A DNA stretch of 25,078 bases from IMG/VR virus record IMGVR_UViG_3300005735_000046, positions 1-25,078 of that record; one strand, written 5' to 3'. The position numbers and the translations under genes were made by a program. Of this stretch, positions 7,478-15,251 are shown in pieces (position 1 is the first letter of the stretch; every line of letters starts with the position of its first letter). The DNA comes from a virus. A model generated the notes under the pieces. It was not told the origin of the DNA. It did not search any database and worked only from the letters and a program-made list of their open reading frames with translations.

Positions 7478-7995
7478 TAGGCGTTGGAGAGAAGTTCCCT
7501 GCCTTTACACTGCAGGGTGTAGACAAAGATAATAACTTTGTAACAGTATCTGTCACAGAACAGTACGAACCTTTGAAAAAAGATTACACAGTTATATACT
7601 TCTATCCAAAAGACTTTACTTTCATATGCCCAACAGAAATTGCGGGAATGGATATGTTAGTAGAGGAAGCTAATGTTATTGGTATTAGTGGCGATAACGA
7701 GTTCTGTAAGTTAGCTTGGAAACAAGATAATGAACTCATAGGAAACATACAACACTCCTTAGCGGCAGACTGCGGCTTAGGACTATCTTCTAAACTAGGA
7801 ATAGTGCACGAAGAAGCAGGAGTATGTTATAGAGCTACTTTTATCATTGACAGAAATGATATAATACAACATGTAAGTGTTAACGCACTTGACACAGGCA
7901 GAAATGCTCATGAAGTTCTTAGAACTTTACAAGCAATCAAAGCAGGTGGATTAACAGGGTGTGAATGGACACCTGGGGATGAACTATTAGGATGA
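7474..7995 (+). CDS. ahpC: Typical 2-Cys peroxiredoxin (AhpC/Prx1 type), 173 aa
   Basis: The active-site segment PKDFTFICPTEI contains the peroxidatic Cys52 with conserved Pro and Thr. Arg120 lies in GVCYRATFIID, the family's catalytic Arg. The C-terminal GLTGCEWTPGDE carries the resolving Cys163, so this is a two-cysteine enzyme that forms intersubunit disulfides. It reduces hydrogen peroxide and organic peroxides using thioredoxin- or AhpF-like donors. Length is slightly shorter than bacterial AhpC (about 187 aa) because the tail after the resolving Cys is short; by family analogy this suggests resistance to overoxidation. The start overlaps the SSB-like stop by ATGA and the stop overlaps sbcD the same way, so it is embedded in a recombination operon. 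A virus-encoded peroxidase may protect nucleotide synthesis or phage DNA from oxidants during infection. Confidence 0.93.
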   Translation: MIGVGEKFPAFTLQGVDKDNNFVTVSVTEQYEPLKKDYTVIYFYPKDFTFICPTEIAGMDMLVEEANVIGISGDNEFCKLAWKQDNELIGNIQHSLAADCGLGLSSKLGIVHEEAGVCYRATFIIDRNDIIQHVSVNALDTGRNAHEVLRTLQAIKAGGLTGCEWTPGDELLG

Positions 7996-8966
7996 TTTTA
8001 TTTACAGCAGACTGGCATATTAAACTTGGACAAAAGAATGTACCTGTAGCGTGGGCGTGTTCCCGCTATGAGATGTTCTTTGAACAAGTACAGGAAGCTA
8101 TAGATAAACATAATGTGACTCTTCACATCATAGGCGGGGACTTGTTTGATCGAGTCCCTTCTATGGACGAGCTTACTTTGTACTTTGACTTTGTAAAGAG
8201 ACAAAGTGTAAGAACAATTATCTATGATGGCAACCATGAAGCCACTAAGAAAAACAAAACTTTCTTTGACAATTTAAAGAGAGTTACAACAGAATTAAAC
8301 CCCTGTGTAGAAGTTATTACAGAAACATACTACGAAGACGACTGGGCAATATTGCCCTACGCAGATTTACACAGAAAGAAAAGTATAGAAACAATAGATG
8401 CAGACTACTTATTCACTCATGTTCGTGGAGAAATACCACCTCATGTTATGCCTGAAGTAGAACTAGAAAGATTTGATAAGTACAAGTTGGTTTTTGCAGG
8501 AGATTTACATGCTCACGAGAATACTCAAAGAAACATTGTATACCCAGGCAGTCCAATGACTACATCATTTCATAGAAATATAGTAAAAACAGGGTACTTA
8601 GTTATAGATACTAATGCCCATCATTTTGATGAAGACTGGTGCTGGACATGGCATAAATTTGATTTGCCACAATTAATTAGAAAGACTATCGAAGACCCAG
8701 CGGGTATGCAACAAACAGACTTCCATCACACTATTTATGAAGTTACAGGAGATGTACAAGATTTGGCCAAAGTCAAAAACTCAGATCTTCTTGATAAGAA
8801 AGTAGTAAATAGAACAGTGGACGCACGACTAGATTTAAGTGGAGACTTAAGTATGTCAGACGAGTTAATTAAATATCTACAAGAGATACTTTCTCTTGAT
8901 GATGAAAAAATAAAAAATATAATAGGAGTATTCAATGATTATTCTTCAGAAGTTGAAGTGGGATAA
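7992..8966 (+). CDS. sbcD: SbcD/Mre11/gp47-like metallophosphoesterase nuclease, 324 aa
   Basis: All metal-binding motifs of the Mre11/SbcD/T4 gp47 family are seen: DWH (Asp7, His9), GGDLFDR (49-54), GNHE (80-83), His143 in FTHVRG and GDLHAH (170-175), followed by the typical YPGSPMTTSF segment (Y.GSp...sf). Length fits T4 gp47 (339 aa). With the neighbouring SbcC-like ATPase it should form an ATP-driven nuclease that trims DNA ends and opens hairpins for recombination-dependent replication. The gene starts by ATGA overlap with the peroxiredoxin gene and ends 32 bp inside the SbcC-like gene, consistent with coupled production of the two subunits. Confidence 0.93.
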   Translation: MILFTADWHIKLGQKNVPVAWACSRYEMFFEQVQEAIDKHNVTLHIIGGDLFDRVPSMDELTLYFDFVKRQSVRTIIYDGNHEATKKNKTFFDNLKRVTTELNPCVEVITETYYEDDWAILPYADLHRKKSIETIDADYLFTHVRGEIPPHVMPEVELERFDKYKLVFAGDLHAHENTQRNIVYPGSPMTTSFHRNIVKTGYLVIDTNAHHFDEDWCWTWHKFDLPQLIRKTIEDPAGMQQTDFHHTIYEVTGDVQDLAKVKNSDLLDKKVVNRTVDARLDLSGDLSMSDELIKYLQEILSLDDEKIKNIIGVFNDYSSEVEVG

Positions 8967-10749
8967 TTGTTTCTCATATGGAGAAGGCAACGAGTTAGAC
9001 CTATCCAGAGATACACTTACACAATTAGTAGGTACAAACGGAGTGGGAAAATCCTCTATTCCCCTTATTTTAGAGGAAGTATTATTTAATAAGAATAGTA
9101 AAAATGTTAAGAAAGCCGACATCGCAAACCGTTATGTCAATAGCGGTTATAATATCAGCTTATCTTTTACAGTGGATGATTCTGATTACGTTATCAGCGT
9201 AAACAGAAAGGCTACACTTAAGTGTAAACTAACAAAAGATGGCGAAGATATAAGCTCACACACAGCGTCGAATACGTACAAGACGCTTGGGGATATATTG
9301 GGTATTGATTTTAAGACATTTTCGCAATTAGTGTACCAGAATACTAATGCATCATTACAATTCTTAACAGCGACAGATACAAATCGTAAAAAGTTTTTAA
9401 TTGATTTATTAAAACTTGATGACTATGTTGCATATTTTGATACATTTAAAGAGGCAGTACGTATTGCTTCTAGTGAAGTCACAATGGAGACTGCAAAAAT
9501 TGCAACAATTGAGAAATGGTTAACAGACAATATTCTCGAAGATAGTTCCATACTTGATAAAATGATTTTACCAAAAATGTCAGAAAAAGACGAAGAATCT
9601 TTGCGTTCTTTACAATACGAATTTGAAAATATCTCCGAAAAGAACAAAAAAATAAATCTGAATGAAAATCTGAAGGAACAGTTAAAATCGATAGACCTTG
9701 ATAAAGCAAAAATGCAGTTGACAAGTTATCCTGAAGAACAACCTTACATTGAACATTTAGGAACAGTACAGACACTCAAAGTAGAGAGTCTAAGAGAAAA
9801 AGAAATGGTAGACAAATATGTAGACCTAATGTCTCAAACAAATGCAGAATGTCCTACTTGCAGTCAAACTATAGATGACGAGTTTGTAGCAAGTCAGTTA
9901 CAAAAACATGAGACTAAACTTGTAAAGATTAACGAAGAGTTGCAAGAACAACAACAACTCACAGATACGATTGGTAAAGAGAATGAGATACATAAACAAG
10001 CAAAAAGGAATATTAAACAGTGGGAGGATCTCTACAGGTCTATTGACATTGAGCTCCCAGAACAAGCAATCAATGCAGAAGAAATCCAAAAACAGATTGC
10101 GGAACTTCGTGCAAAAATTACCACTGTTAGGTCGTCTCTTCAGGAGGTCATAGATGAGAATACTAGACGAGAGCGACATAATACGAGAATTGGAATCATT
10201 CAAGAGCAAACAGAACAGTTTGAGACAGACCTTAGTGAGTCTCAGTCTAGACTTGAGAGTGCAGAAAGCAAATTGGCGGTACTTGAGACACTTAAGAAAG
10301 CTTTCTCGACAAACGGACTCCTCGCATATAAGATAGAGTCTTTAGTAAAAGAGTTAGAGATTCTTACAAATGAATACCTAGCAGAATTTAGCGATGGCAG
10401 ATTTGCCATCAACTTTGTAGTGGAGAATGATAAATTAAATGTGGAAGTGTCAGATAACGGCAATATTATTGACATCCTTGCTCTTTCTAGCGGCGAGTTA
10501 GCTAGAGTAAATATTGCAACGTTAGTATCAATTAGGAAGTTAATGACTTCAATAAGTAGAAGTCAAATCAATGTTCTTTTCCTTGACGAAGTAAATCAAG
10601 CGTTAGATGAAGTTGGAAAAGAAAAAGTAGTGGAAGTATTATTAAAAGAAGAAAATTTAAATACTTATATGGTTTCACACGGTTGGACTCACCCATTACT
10701 AGAAAAAATAGAAATTACAAAAGAGGATAATATTAGTTATCTTGAATAG
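8935..10749 (+). CDS. sbcC: SbcC/Rad50/gp46-like ATPase, 604 aa
   Basis: SMC-like layout: Walker A GTNGVGKS (33-40), long Glu/Lys/Gln-rich coiled-coil arms, zinc hook CPTC (306-309), a second coiled coil, ABC signature LSSGE (517-521), Walker B VLFLDE (547-552) with D-loop, and the switch His582 in MVSHGW. The length is close to T4 gp46 (560 aa) and much shorter than bacterial SbcC, so it is the phage type. The start is fixed by ATG 8935 with AGGAG 6 bases upstream. It partners the SbcD-like nuclease, holding two DNA ends through the hook and controlling nuclease access by ATP. It is the last gene of its unit; 66 bases separate it from the next gene. Confidence 0.94.
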   Translation: MIILQKLKWDNCFSYGEGNELDLSRDTLTQLVGTNGVGKSSIPLILEEVLFNKNSKNVKKADIANRYVNSGYNISLSFTVDDSDYVISVNRKATLKCKLTKDGEDISSHTASNTYKTLGDILGIDFKTFSQLVYQNTNASLQFLTATDTNRKKFLIDLLKLDDYVAYFDTFKEAVRIASSEVTMETAKIATIEKWLTDNILEDSSILDKMILPKMSEKDEESLRSLQYEFENISEKNKKINLNENLKEQLKSIDLDKAKMQLTSYPEEQPYIEHLGTVQTLKVESLREKEMVDKYVDLMSQTNAECPTCSQTIDDEFVASQLQKHETKLVKINEELQEQQQLTDTIGKENEIHKQAKRNIKQWEDLYRSIDIELPEQAINAEEIQKQIAELRAKITTVRSSLQEVIDENTRRERHNTRIGIIQEQTEQFETDLSESQSRLESAESKLAVLETLKKAFSTNGLLAYKIESLVKELEILTNEYLAEFSDGRFAINFVVENDKLNVEVSDNGNIIDILALSSGELARVNIATLVSIRKLMTSISRSQINVLFLDEVNQALDEVGKEKVVEVLLKEENLNTYMVSHGWTHPLLEKIEITKEDNISYLE

Positions 10750-10766
10750 CAACACGAAAGTATATC

Positions 10767-10795
10767 TTGACACGAAACTTAAAAAGTGTTATAAT
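10767..10795 (+). promoter_or_regulatory. Second near-consensus sigma-70-type promoter with extended -10
   Basis: TTGACA at 10767-10772, a 17-base spacer and TATAAT at 10790-10795, with the extended -10 TGTTATAAT. Predicted start of transcription is near 10802, leaving a very short leader before the glutaredoxin ATG at 10816, which has GGAG 5 bases upstream. Spacer length, the A-run and the TGT before the -10 are shared with the promoter at 6419, so both look like one promoter class. It would drive 10816-17812. Confidence 0.88.
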
Positions 10796-10815
10796 ATATA
10801 TCTTATGGAGACAAT

Positions 10816-11043
10816 ATGAAAGTAGAAATTTATAGTATACCTAATTGCACTTACTGCAAAAAAGCTAAGTTCTTAGCTGACCATGTAGATCAAGTGACTG
10901 AGGTATCATATAAAATGATTGGCGTAGATTTTTCTGCGTCTGATGTTAGGGAATTATTCCCAGGAGCAAGAACTTTTCCACAAATACTAGTAGACGATAA
11001 ACATATCGGTGGCTACGTAGAGTTGGAGAAGTTAATTGGTTAA
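10816..11043 (+). CDS. grx: Glutaredoxin, 75 aa
   Basis: Compact thioredoxin-fold protein. Active site CTYC (Cys11, Cys14; a variant of CPYC), the cis-proline segment TFPQI (Pro55) and the glutathione-binding IGGYVEL (Gly65-Gly66). Length matches phage and bacterial NrdH or Grx proteins. It shuttles electrons to disulfide enzymes. With nrdA and nrdB in the same unit it is the likely reductant for the C-terminal cysteine pair of NrdA. It is the first gene after the promoter at 10767. It could use glutathione or thioredoxin reductase; the sequence does not decide. Confidence 0.92.
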   Translation: MKVEIYSIPNCTYCKKAKFLADHVDQVTEVSYKMIGVDFSASDVRELFPGARTFPQILVDDKHIGGYVELEKLIG

Positions 11044-11524
11044 TAGCAGACAGAAAGGAAACAACGCAGAACTTAAAGTAGCAGAGATGCTTCATAGAAT
11101 AACAGGAGAATCCTTTACACAGACTCCTGGCAGTGGTAGTGGTAAAATAAAAGGGGACTTAATGATTCCTCATAAAGATAATAAATTTACCATAGAAGTT
11201 AAATTCTATAGAGATATGGCATTTAATCACAAAATATTTACTCAAAAGAGTAATACCTTTGTAGGGTGGTGGAATAAATTAGTAACACAGGCTGAACAAA
11301 TGAATCAAGAGCCTTTACTTATATTCAAAGAAAATCACTCACAATGGTACGTGGCAACGACAAGAAAGCCATGTTACAAAAAACATATGTATATTAATTG
11401 GCTAGGGTGCTATGTTACCTTTGCTGAGAAATTTTTCGAAACACAAAACCTGGAATTTACAAATGGCGATACAATTTATGAACCATGGAAAAGCGACCCC
11501 GAACGGGAATTTACTGATTGTTGA
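11036..11524 (+). CDS. PD-(D/E)XK-type endonuclease, possible Holliday junction resolvase, 162 aa
   Basis: Begins at TTG 11036 with GGAGAAG 4 bases upstream, overlapping the glutaredoxin stop by 8 bp. No ATG occurs before residue 18, and the conserved-looking KGNNAELKVAEML segment lies upstream of it, which supports the TTG start. Core: Glu12 in the first helix, the loop TPGSGSGKIKGD with Asp41, then IEVK with Glu54 and Lys56. This matches the E...D...ExK metal site of Hjc-like and other phage restriction-fold nucleases. It would cut branched or damaged DNA in recombination, consistent with SbcCD, helicase and exonuclease in the same phage. Resolvase specificity is inferred; fold assignment is moderately strong. 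Confidence 0.68.
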   Translation: MVNSRQKGNNAELKVAEMLHRITGESFTQTPGSGSGKIKGDLMIPHKDNKFTIEVKFYRDMAFNHKIFTQKSNTFVGWWNKLVTQAEQMNQEPLLIFKENHSQWYVATTRKPCYKKHMYINWLGCYVTFAEKFFETQNLEFTNGDTIYEPWKSDPEREFTDC

Positions 11525-12314
11525 TGGACTCAATCTAGCTTTTCGATGGAAACACCAAGGAACTACAGACTTCGAGCATGAATATGTTCGTACAGTGCAG
11601 TCTCTTGCAAAGTCCTATAACTGTGGAGAGATAGTCGTATTAGGCGATGGCGGTAGTAATTATCGTAAAGGAATCTATCCAGAGTACAAAGCAAATCGTA
11701 AAGAACGATATGCAGAACAAACTGAAAAAGAAGCAAAAGAATTTGAAATGTTCTTAGCAGAATTTTCAACTACACTTAAAACTTTATCTCGTAAGGGTTA
11801 TCTTACACTAAAGTATGCAGGTGTAGAAGCTGATGATATAGCCGCACTTATTACACAGAATCGAGAAGAACTAGGTCTTGATGAGATATGGATGGTGTCA
11901 TCAGATAGAGACTGGGATTTACTAGTCGATGGTAACATAAGTAGATTTTCTACAGTTACTAGAAAAGAAACAACACTCCTAAATTGGGACGAGCATTATG
12001 ACTTTGATCCTGAGTACTTCTTAACATATAAGTGCTTAACTGGAGACAAAGGAGATAACGTTCCTGGTGTTGATGGAATAGGGCCTAAGAGAGCCACACA
12101 GATTATACAACAGTATGGAGATATCTTTGATATCATGGCGAGTTTGCCAATAGAAGGAAAGTACAAATTCATTCAGAACTTAAATGAGTTCGGAGAAGAA
12201 GGACTAGAGATTGGATTAAAACTCATGGACTTAACTTATGACGTAGACGGAGCAGTCTTAGGTCATTCACAAGAAATTATAGGATTAGTAGAAAATTATG
12301 TCAGTAAAAATTGA
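11463..12314 (+). CDS. 5'-3' exonuclease / flap endonuclease (T5/T4 RNase H type), 283 aa
   Basis: FEN family motifs: IVDGLN (Asp21), the arch segment YPEYKANRK, the acidic cluster EADD (Glu122, Asp124, Asp125), SSDRD (Asp148, Asp150), and the helix-3-turn-helix metal and DNA site GDKGDNVPGVDGIGPKRA (194-211). It removes RNA primers and 5' flaps. In the phage it supplies the activity that cellular Pol I carries in its own N-terminus. The start is uncertain: ATG 11463 has TGGA about 9 bases upstream, ATG 11478 is possible, and ATG 11412 would overlap the upstream gene by more than 100 bases. The end overlaps nrdA by 17 bp. Confidence 0.92.
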   Translation: MAIQFMNHGKATPNGNLLIVDGLNLAFRWKHQGTTDFEHEYVRTVQSLAKSYNCGEIVVLGDGGSNYRKGIYPEYKANRKERYAEQTEKEAKEFEMFLAEFSTTLKTLSRKGYLTLKYAGVEADDIAALITQNREELGLDEIWMVSSDRDWDLLVDGNISRFSTVTRKETTLLNWDEHYDFDPEYFLTYKCLTGDKGDNVPGVDGIGPKRATQIIQQYGDIFDIMASLPIEGKYKFIQNLNEFGEEGLEIGLKLMDLTYDVDGAVLGHSQEIIGLVENYVSKN

Positions 12315-14073
12315 TTTTAGTAAAGATTCTCTCTTAGATGAGTTTGCACTTGCAACTCTAAAAGATAGATATATGATACCAGGTGAAACATCACCACAGG
12401 AAGCTTTTGCTCGTGCAGCAGAAACTTTTGCAGATGATGATGACCATGCACAAAGACTATATGACTATGTAAGTAATCTATGGTTTATGTTTGCAACTCC
12501 AGTATTATCTAATGGAGGTACTCGAAGAGGTCTACCCATTAGTTGTTTTTTAAATTATGTAGATGATAGCAGAGAAGGTATTACAGACCATTTTACTGAA
12601 AATGCTTTCTTATCATCTTTTGGAGGAGGCATTGGCGGTAGCTGGAGTGATGTTCGTTCTATAGGAAGTAAAACATCAAAAGGCTCAGAGTCTACTGGAG
12701 TAATGCCTTTCATGAAAGTTGTAGATGCAGAGATGTTGGCGTTTAGCCAGGGGGTAACTAGACGGGGTAGTTACGCTTCTTATTTACACATATCACACCC
12801 CGAAATAGAGGAGTTTCTAGATGTACGAAAGCCTACAGGCGGTGATACTAATCGTAAGTGCACTAATCTGCACCATGGTGTTGTTATCTCTGACGCCTTT
12901 ATGGAGCGAATACACAATGCTGGAAAAGTTGATAACTTCGATGATAGCTGGGACTTGGTGGATCCTCACTCTCAGAAGATCGTAAAAACAGTTAGTGCTA
13001 GAGCATTGTGGGTTAAACTCTTACAAAATAGAATGGAAACAGGAGAGCCGTACATTATGTTCGAAAATGCAGTACAGAATGAGCTACCTGACTTCCAAAA
13101 AAGAAAAGGATTAAAAGTTCATCATAGTAATTTATGTAGTGAGATTACTCTCGCAACAGATGAAGAAAGAACAGCAGTATGTTGTCTCTCTTCTGTAAAC
13201 TTAGAATACTATGATGAGTGGAAAAATCACCCTGCATTTATACCAGACTTAATTCGTATGCTTGATAATGTATTAACAAGTTTTATTGCTAATGCACCAG
13301 AGCAGTTAGATCGAGCCAAATTCAGTGCTATGAGGGAGAGAAGCATTGGATTAGGCGCCATGGGATTTCATGCGTATTTACAAAAGAATCGTGTTCCATT
13401 TGAAAGTGCCATGGCAGGTGGTACTAATTTAGAAATGTTTGCTTACATTAAAAATAAAGCAGATCAAACTACTAGAGAACTAGCAATAGAAAGAGGAGCA
13501 TGTCCTGATGATGACACAGCTTCAGTAAGAAATGCACATTTATTAGCGATAGCTCCAAATGCAAGCTCTAGTATTTTATGTGGTAACACTTCTCCAAGTA
13601 TAGAGCCTTTCAGAGCAAACGCATATACTCAGAAAACAAAAACTGGTAGTAACTTAGTAAAGAATAAATATCTTGACGATATTATTAAAGAAAAGTCTGC
13701 TACCGAGCAAGAGTATACAGAACATTGGAGAAGTATAGTTGCTAATAAAGGAAGTGTTCAACACCTTGAAATATTAGACGAGTGGGATAAAGATGTATTT
13801 AAAACTGCTGTTGAAATAAATCAGTCTTGGATTATTGAACACGCCTCTGTAAGACAGCAATTTATTTGCCAGTCACAGAGTGTAAACTTATTTTTCCCGC
13901 CTGACGTGAATAAAGCAGACTTGCATAATATTCATATGTTAGCATGGGCAAAAAATTTAAAAACATTATATTACCTAAGGAGTGAGGCAATCAGCAGAGC
14001 TGATAATGTTACTTCTCAGGCTAAAAGAGAGATAATCTTTGAGCAATCAGATTGTCTAAGTTGCGAGGGATAA
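12298..14073 (+). CDS. nrdA: Class I ribonucleoside-diphosphate reductase alpha subunit, 591 aa, no ATP-cone
   Basis: Reduces ribonucleotides to deoxyribonucleotides. Active-site residues: Cys83 (PISCFL) and Cys295 (TAVCCLSS) form the redox pair. SNLCSEI gives Asn278, the thiyl Cys280 and Glu282. The radical-transfer tyrosines are Tyr558-Tyr559 (KTLYYLRSEA), and the C-terminal relay cysteines are Cys586 and Cys589 (DCLSCEG). The active-site Cys occurs at residue 83 against 225 in E. coli NrdA, so the N-terminal ATP-cone (overall dATP inhibition) and part of the helical region are missing. The enzyme should not be switched off by dATP through that site. It is followed directly by nrdB, and glutaredoxin lies upstream in the same unit. 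Confidence 0.95.
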   Translation: MSVKIDFSKDSLLDEFALATLKDRYMIPGETSPQEAFARAAETFADDDDHAQRLYDYVSNLWFMFATPVLSNGGTRRGLPISCFLNYVDDSREGITDHFTENAFLSSFGGGIGGSWSDVRSIGSKTSKGSESTGVMPFMKVVDAEMLAFSQGVTRRGSYASYLHISHPEIEEFLDVRKPTGGDTNRKCTNLHHGVVISDAFMERIHNAGKVDNFDDSWDLVDPHSQKIVKTVSARALWVKLLQNRMETGEPYIMFENAVQNELPDFQKRKGLKVHHSNLCSEITLATDEERTAVCCLSSVNLEYYDEWKNHPAFIPDLIRMLDNVLTSFIANAPEQLDRAKFSAMRERSIGLGAMGFHAYLQKNRVPFESAMAGGTNLEMFAYIKNKADQTTRELAIERGACPDDDTASVRNAHLLAIAPNASSSILCGNTSPSIEPFRANAYTQKTKTGSNLVKNKYLDDIIKEKSATEQEYTEHWRSIVANKGSVQHLEILDEWDKDVFKTAVEINQSWIIEHASVRQQFICQSQSVNLFFPPDVNKADLHNIHMLAWAKNLKTLYYLRSEAISRADNVTSQAKREIIFEQSDCLSCEG

Positions 14074-15036
14074 ATGAGCAAATTATTAGAAGAAAGAGAC
14101 TATTATAAACCATTTGATTATCCTTGGGCGTTTGAGTTTTATAAAAAACAACAACAAATGCATTGGTTACCAGAAGAAGTACCACTCCAAGATGATATCA
14201 AAGATTATAGTCAAAAACTATCAGAAGGCGAAAGAAAACTTATAGATAACATATTTAAGTTTTTTACACAAGCCGATGTAGATGTATGTTGTGGATATGC
14301 AAAGCATTATCTTCCAACATTTAAAGTACCAGAGATAAGAATGATGCTAGTAAGTTACGCTGCTATGGAAGCAGTACACCAAGAAGCCTATTCTTTATTA
14401 CTGGAGACACTAGGAAAGTCAGACGACCAATACACAGAATTTTTTGAAATACAAGCTATGGCAGAAAAGCATGAGTATTTAACTGATTTTAATATGTCAA
14501 ACCCACACGAGATTGCAAAGACAATGGCAGTCTATAGTGGTTTTACAGAAGGAGTACAACTATTTAGTAGTTTTGCTATCCTTTTAAACTATCCAAGACA
14601 TAATCTTATGAAAGGTATGGGGCAGATAGTAACATGGTCTATAAGAGACGAGTCACTTCACGTTGAAGGATTATCAAAACTCTTTAGGACTTTTATTGCA
14701 GAAAATCCAGATATATGGACAGATAAACTAAAATATGAGATATACTGTGCAGCAGAACGCGTTGTTGAATTAGAAGATAAATTTATTGATGTTTGTTTTG
14801 ATAAAGCAGATATTGAAGATTTAACAGCTAAGGAAGTAAAAGAGTATATTCGTTATATTGCAGATAGAAGATTACTAGGACTAGGAATGAAAGCGATATT
14901 CCATAGTACTGAAAATCCTCTTCCATGGATTGATATGCAAATTAATGCAGTTGAGCATACCAACTTTTTTGAAAATCGTGCTACCGAGTATGCTAAGGCT
15001 AGTACACAAGGAAATTGGCAGGATATATTTAAATGA
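14074..15036 (+). CDS. nrdB: Class I ribonucleotide reductase beta subunit, 320 aa
   Basis: Ferritin-like radical subunit. Aligning to E. coli NrdB, the metal ligands are Asp68, Glu99, His102, Glu159, Glu193 and His196 (AMEAVHQEAY, FTEGVQ, IRDESLH). The radical Tyr106 is four residues after His102, as Tyr122 follows His118 in E. coli. All ligands and the tyrosine are present, so a tyrosyl-radical class Ia/Ib-type enzyme is expected, not a Tyr-less class Ic or Ie. Starts immediately after the nrdA stop, with GAGGGA as ribosome binding site. Length is slightly under E. coli NrdB (376 aa), as in class Ib and phage forms. Forms the complex with NrdA that supplies dNTPs for phage DNA. Confidence 0.95.
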   Translation: MSKLLEERDYYKPFDYPWAFEFYKKQQQMHWLPEEVPLQDDIKDYSQKLSEGERKLIDNIFKFFTQADVDVCCGYAKHYLPTFKVPEIRMMLVSYAAMEAVHQEAYSLLLETLGKSDDQYTEFFEIQAMAEKHEYLTDFNMSNPHEIAKTMAVYSGFTEGVQLFSSFAILLNYPRHNLMKGMGQIVTWSIRDESLHVEGLSKLFRTFIAENPDIWTDKLKYEIYCAAERVVELEDKFIDVCFDKADIEDLTAKEVKEYIRYIADRRLLGLGMKAIFHSTENPLPWIDMQINAVEHTNFFENRATEYAKASTQGNWQDIFK

Positions 15037-15251
15037 GCAATAACCAAAAAATTACTATTGACGGTGTAGAGCACGTTGTTAGTGAGTTAACAGAAGACCA
15101 ACAAGCTATAGTTATGTCTATAAATGTGGCGGATGTAGAAATAGATAGATGTAAACATCTTATTGCTATATGCCAAACAGCTAGACAAGCGTACATTAAT
15201 GATTTAGGTAATCAAGTAAATAGTGGCGACGTCGGTGAAGAAGACTCTTAG
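15033..15251 (+). CDS. DUF6447-like small protein, 72 aa
   Basis: Overlaps the nrdB stop by ATGA. The sequence opens KITIDGVEH, then SELTEDQQAIVMSI, then a helical stretch with ICQTARQAYINDLG. This matches, from memory, the DUF6447 pattern (KITIDG.EY..d.LS.eA......q..D.Ei..L...la..QTARnAY...L), a small family found in marine bacteria and phages and predicted to be a short beta unit followed by a helical hairpin. No function is known for the family. The tail is acidic (GDVGEEDS). It sits between nucleotide metabolism and glycosyltransferase genes and gives no clue which it serves. Confidence 0.7.
   Translation: MSNNQKITIDGVEHVVSELTEDQQAIVMSINVADVEIDRCKHLIAICQTARQAYINDLGNQVNSGDVGEEDS

Noticed and set aside
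7840-7870. TTGACA near TATAAT at about 7849-7866 as a promoter
   Set aside because: The hexamers are only about 7 bases apart, too close for sigma-70, and lie in the peroxiredoxin coding region.
8344-8357. 14-bp palindrome GGGCAATATTGCCC as an operator
   Set aside because: It lies inside the sbcD coding region (Trp-Ala-Ile-Leu-Pro) with no promoter near it; probably chance.
10393-10410. GATGGCA/TGCCATC stem-loop in the sbcC gene as a terminator
   Set aside because: Only 7 bp, no T-run, and deep inside an essential-looking frame.
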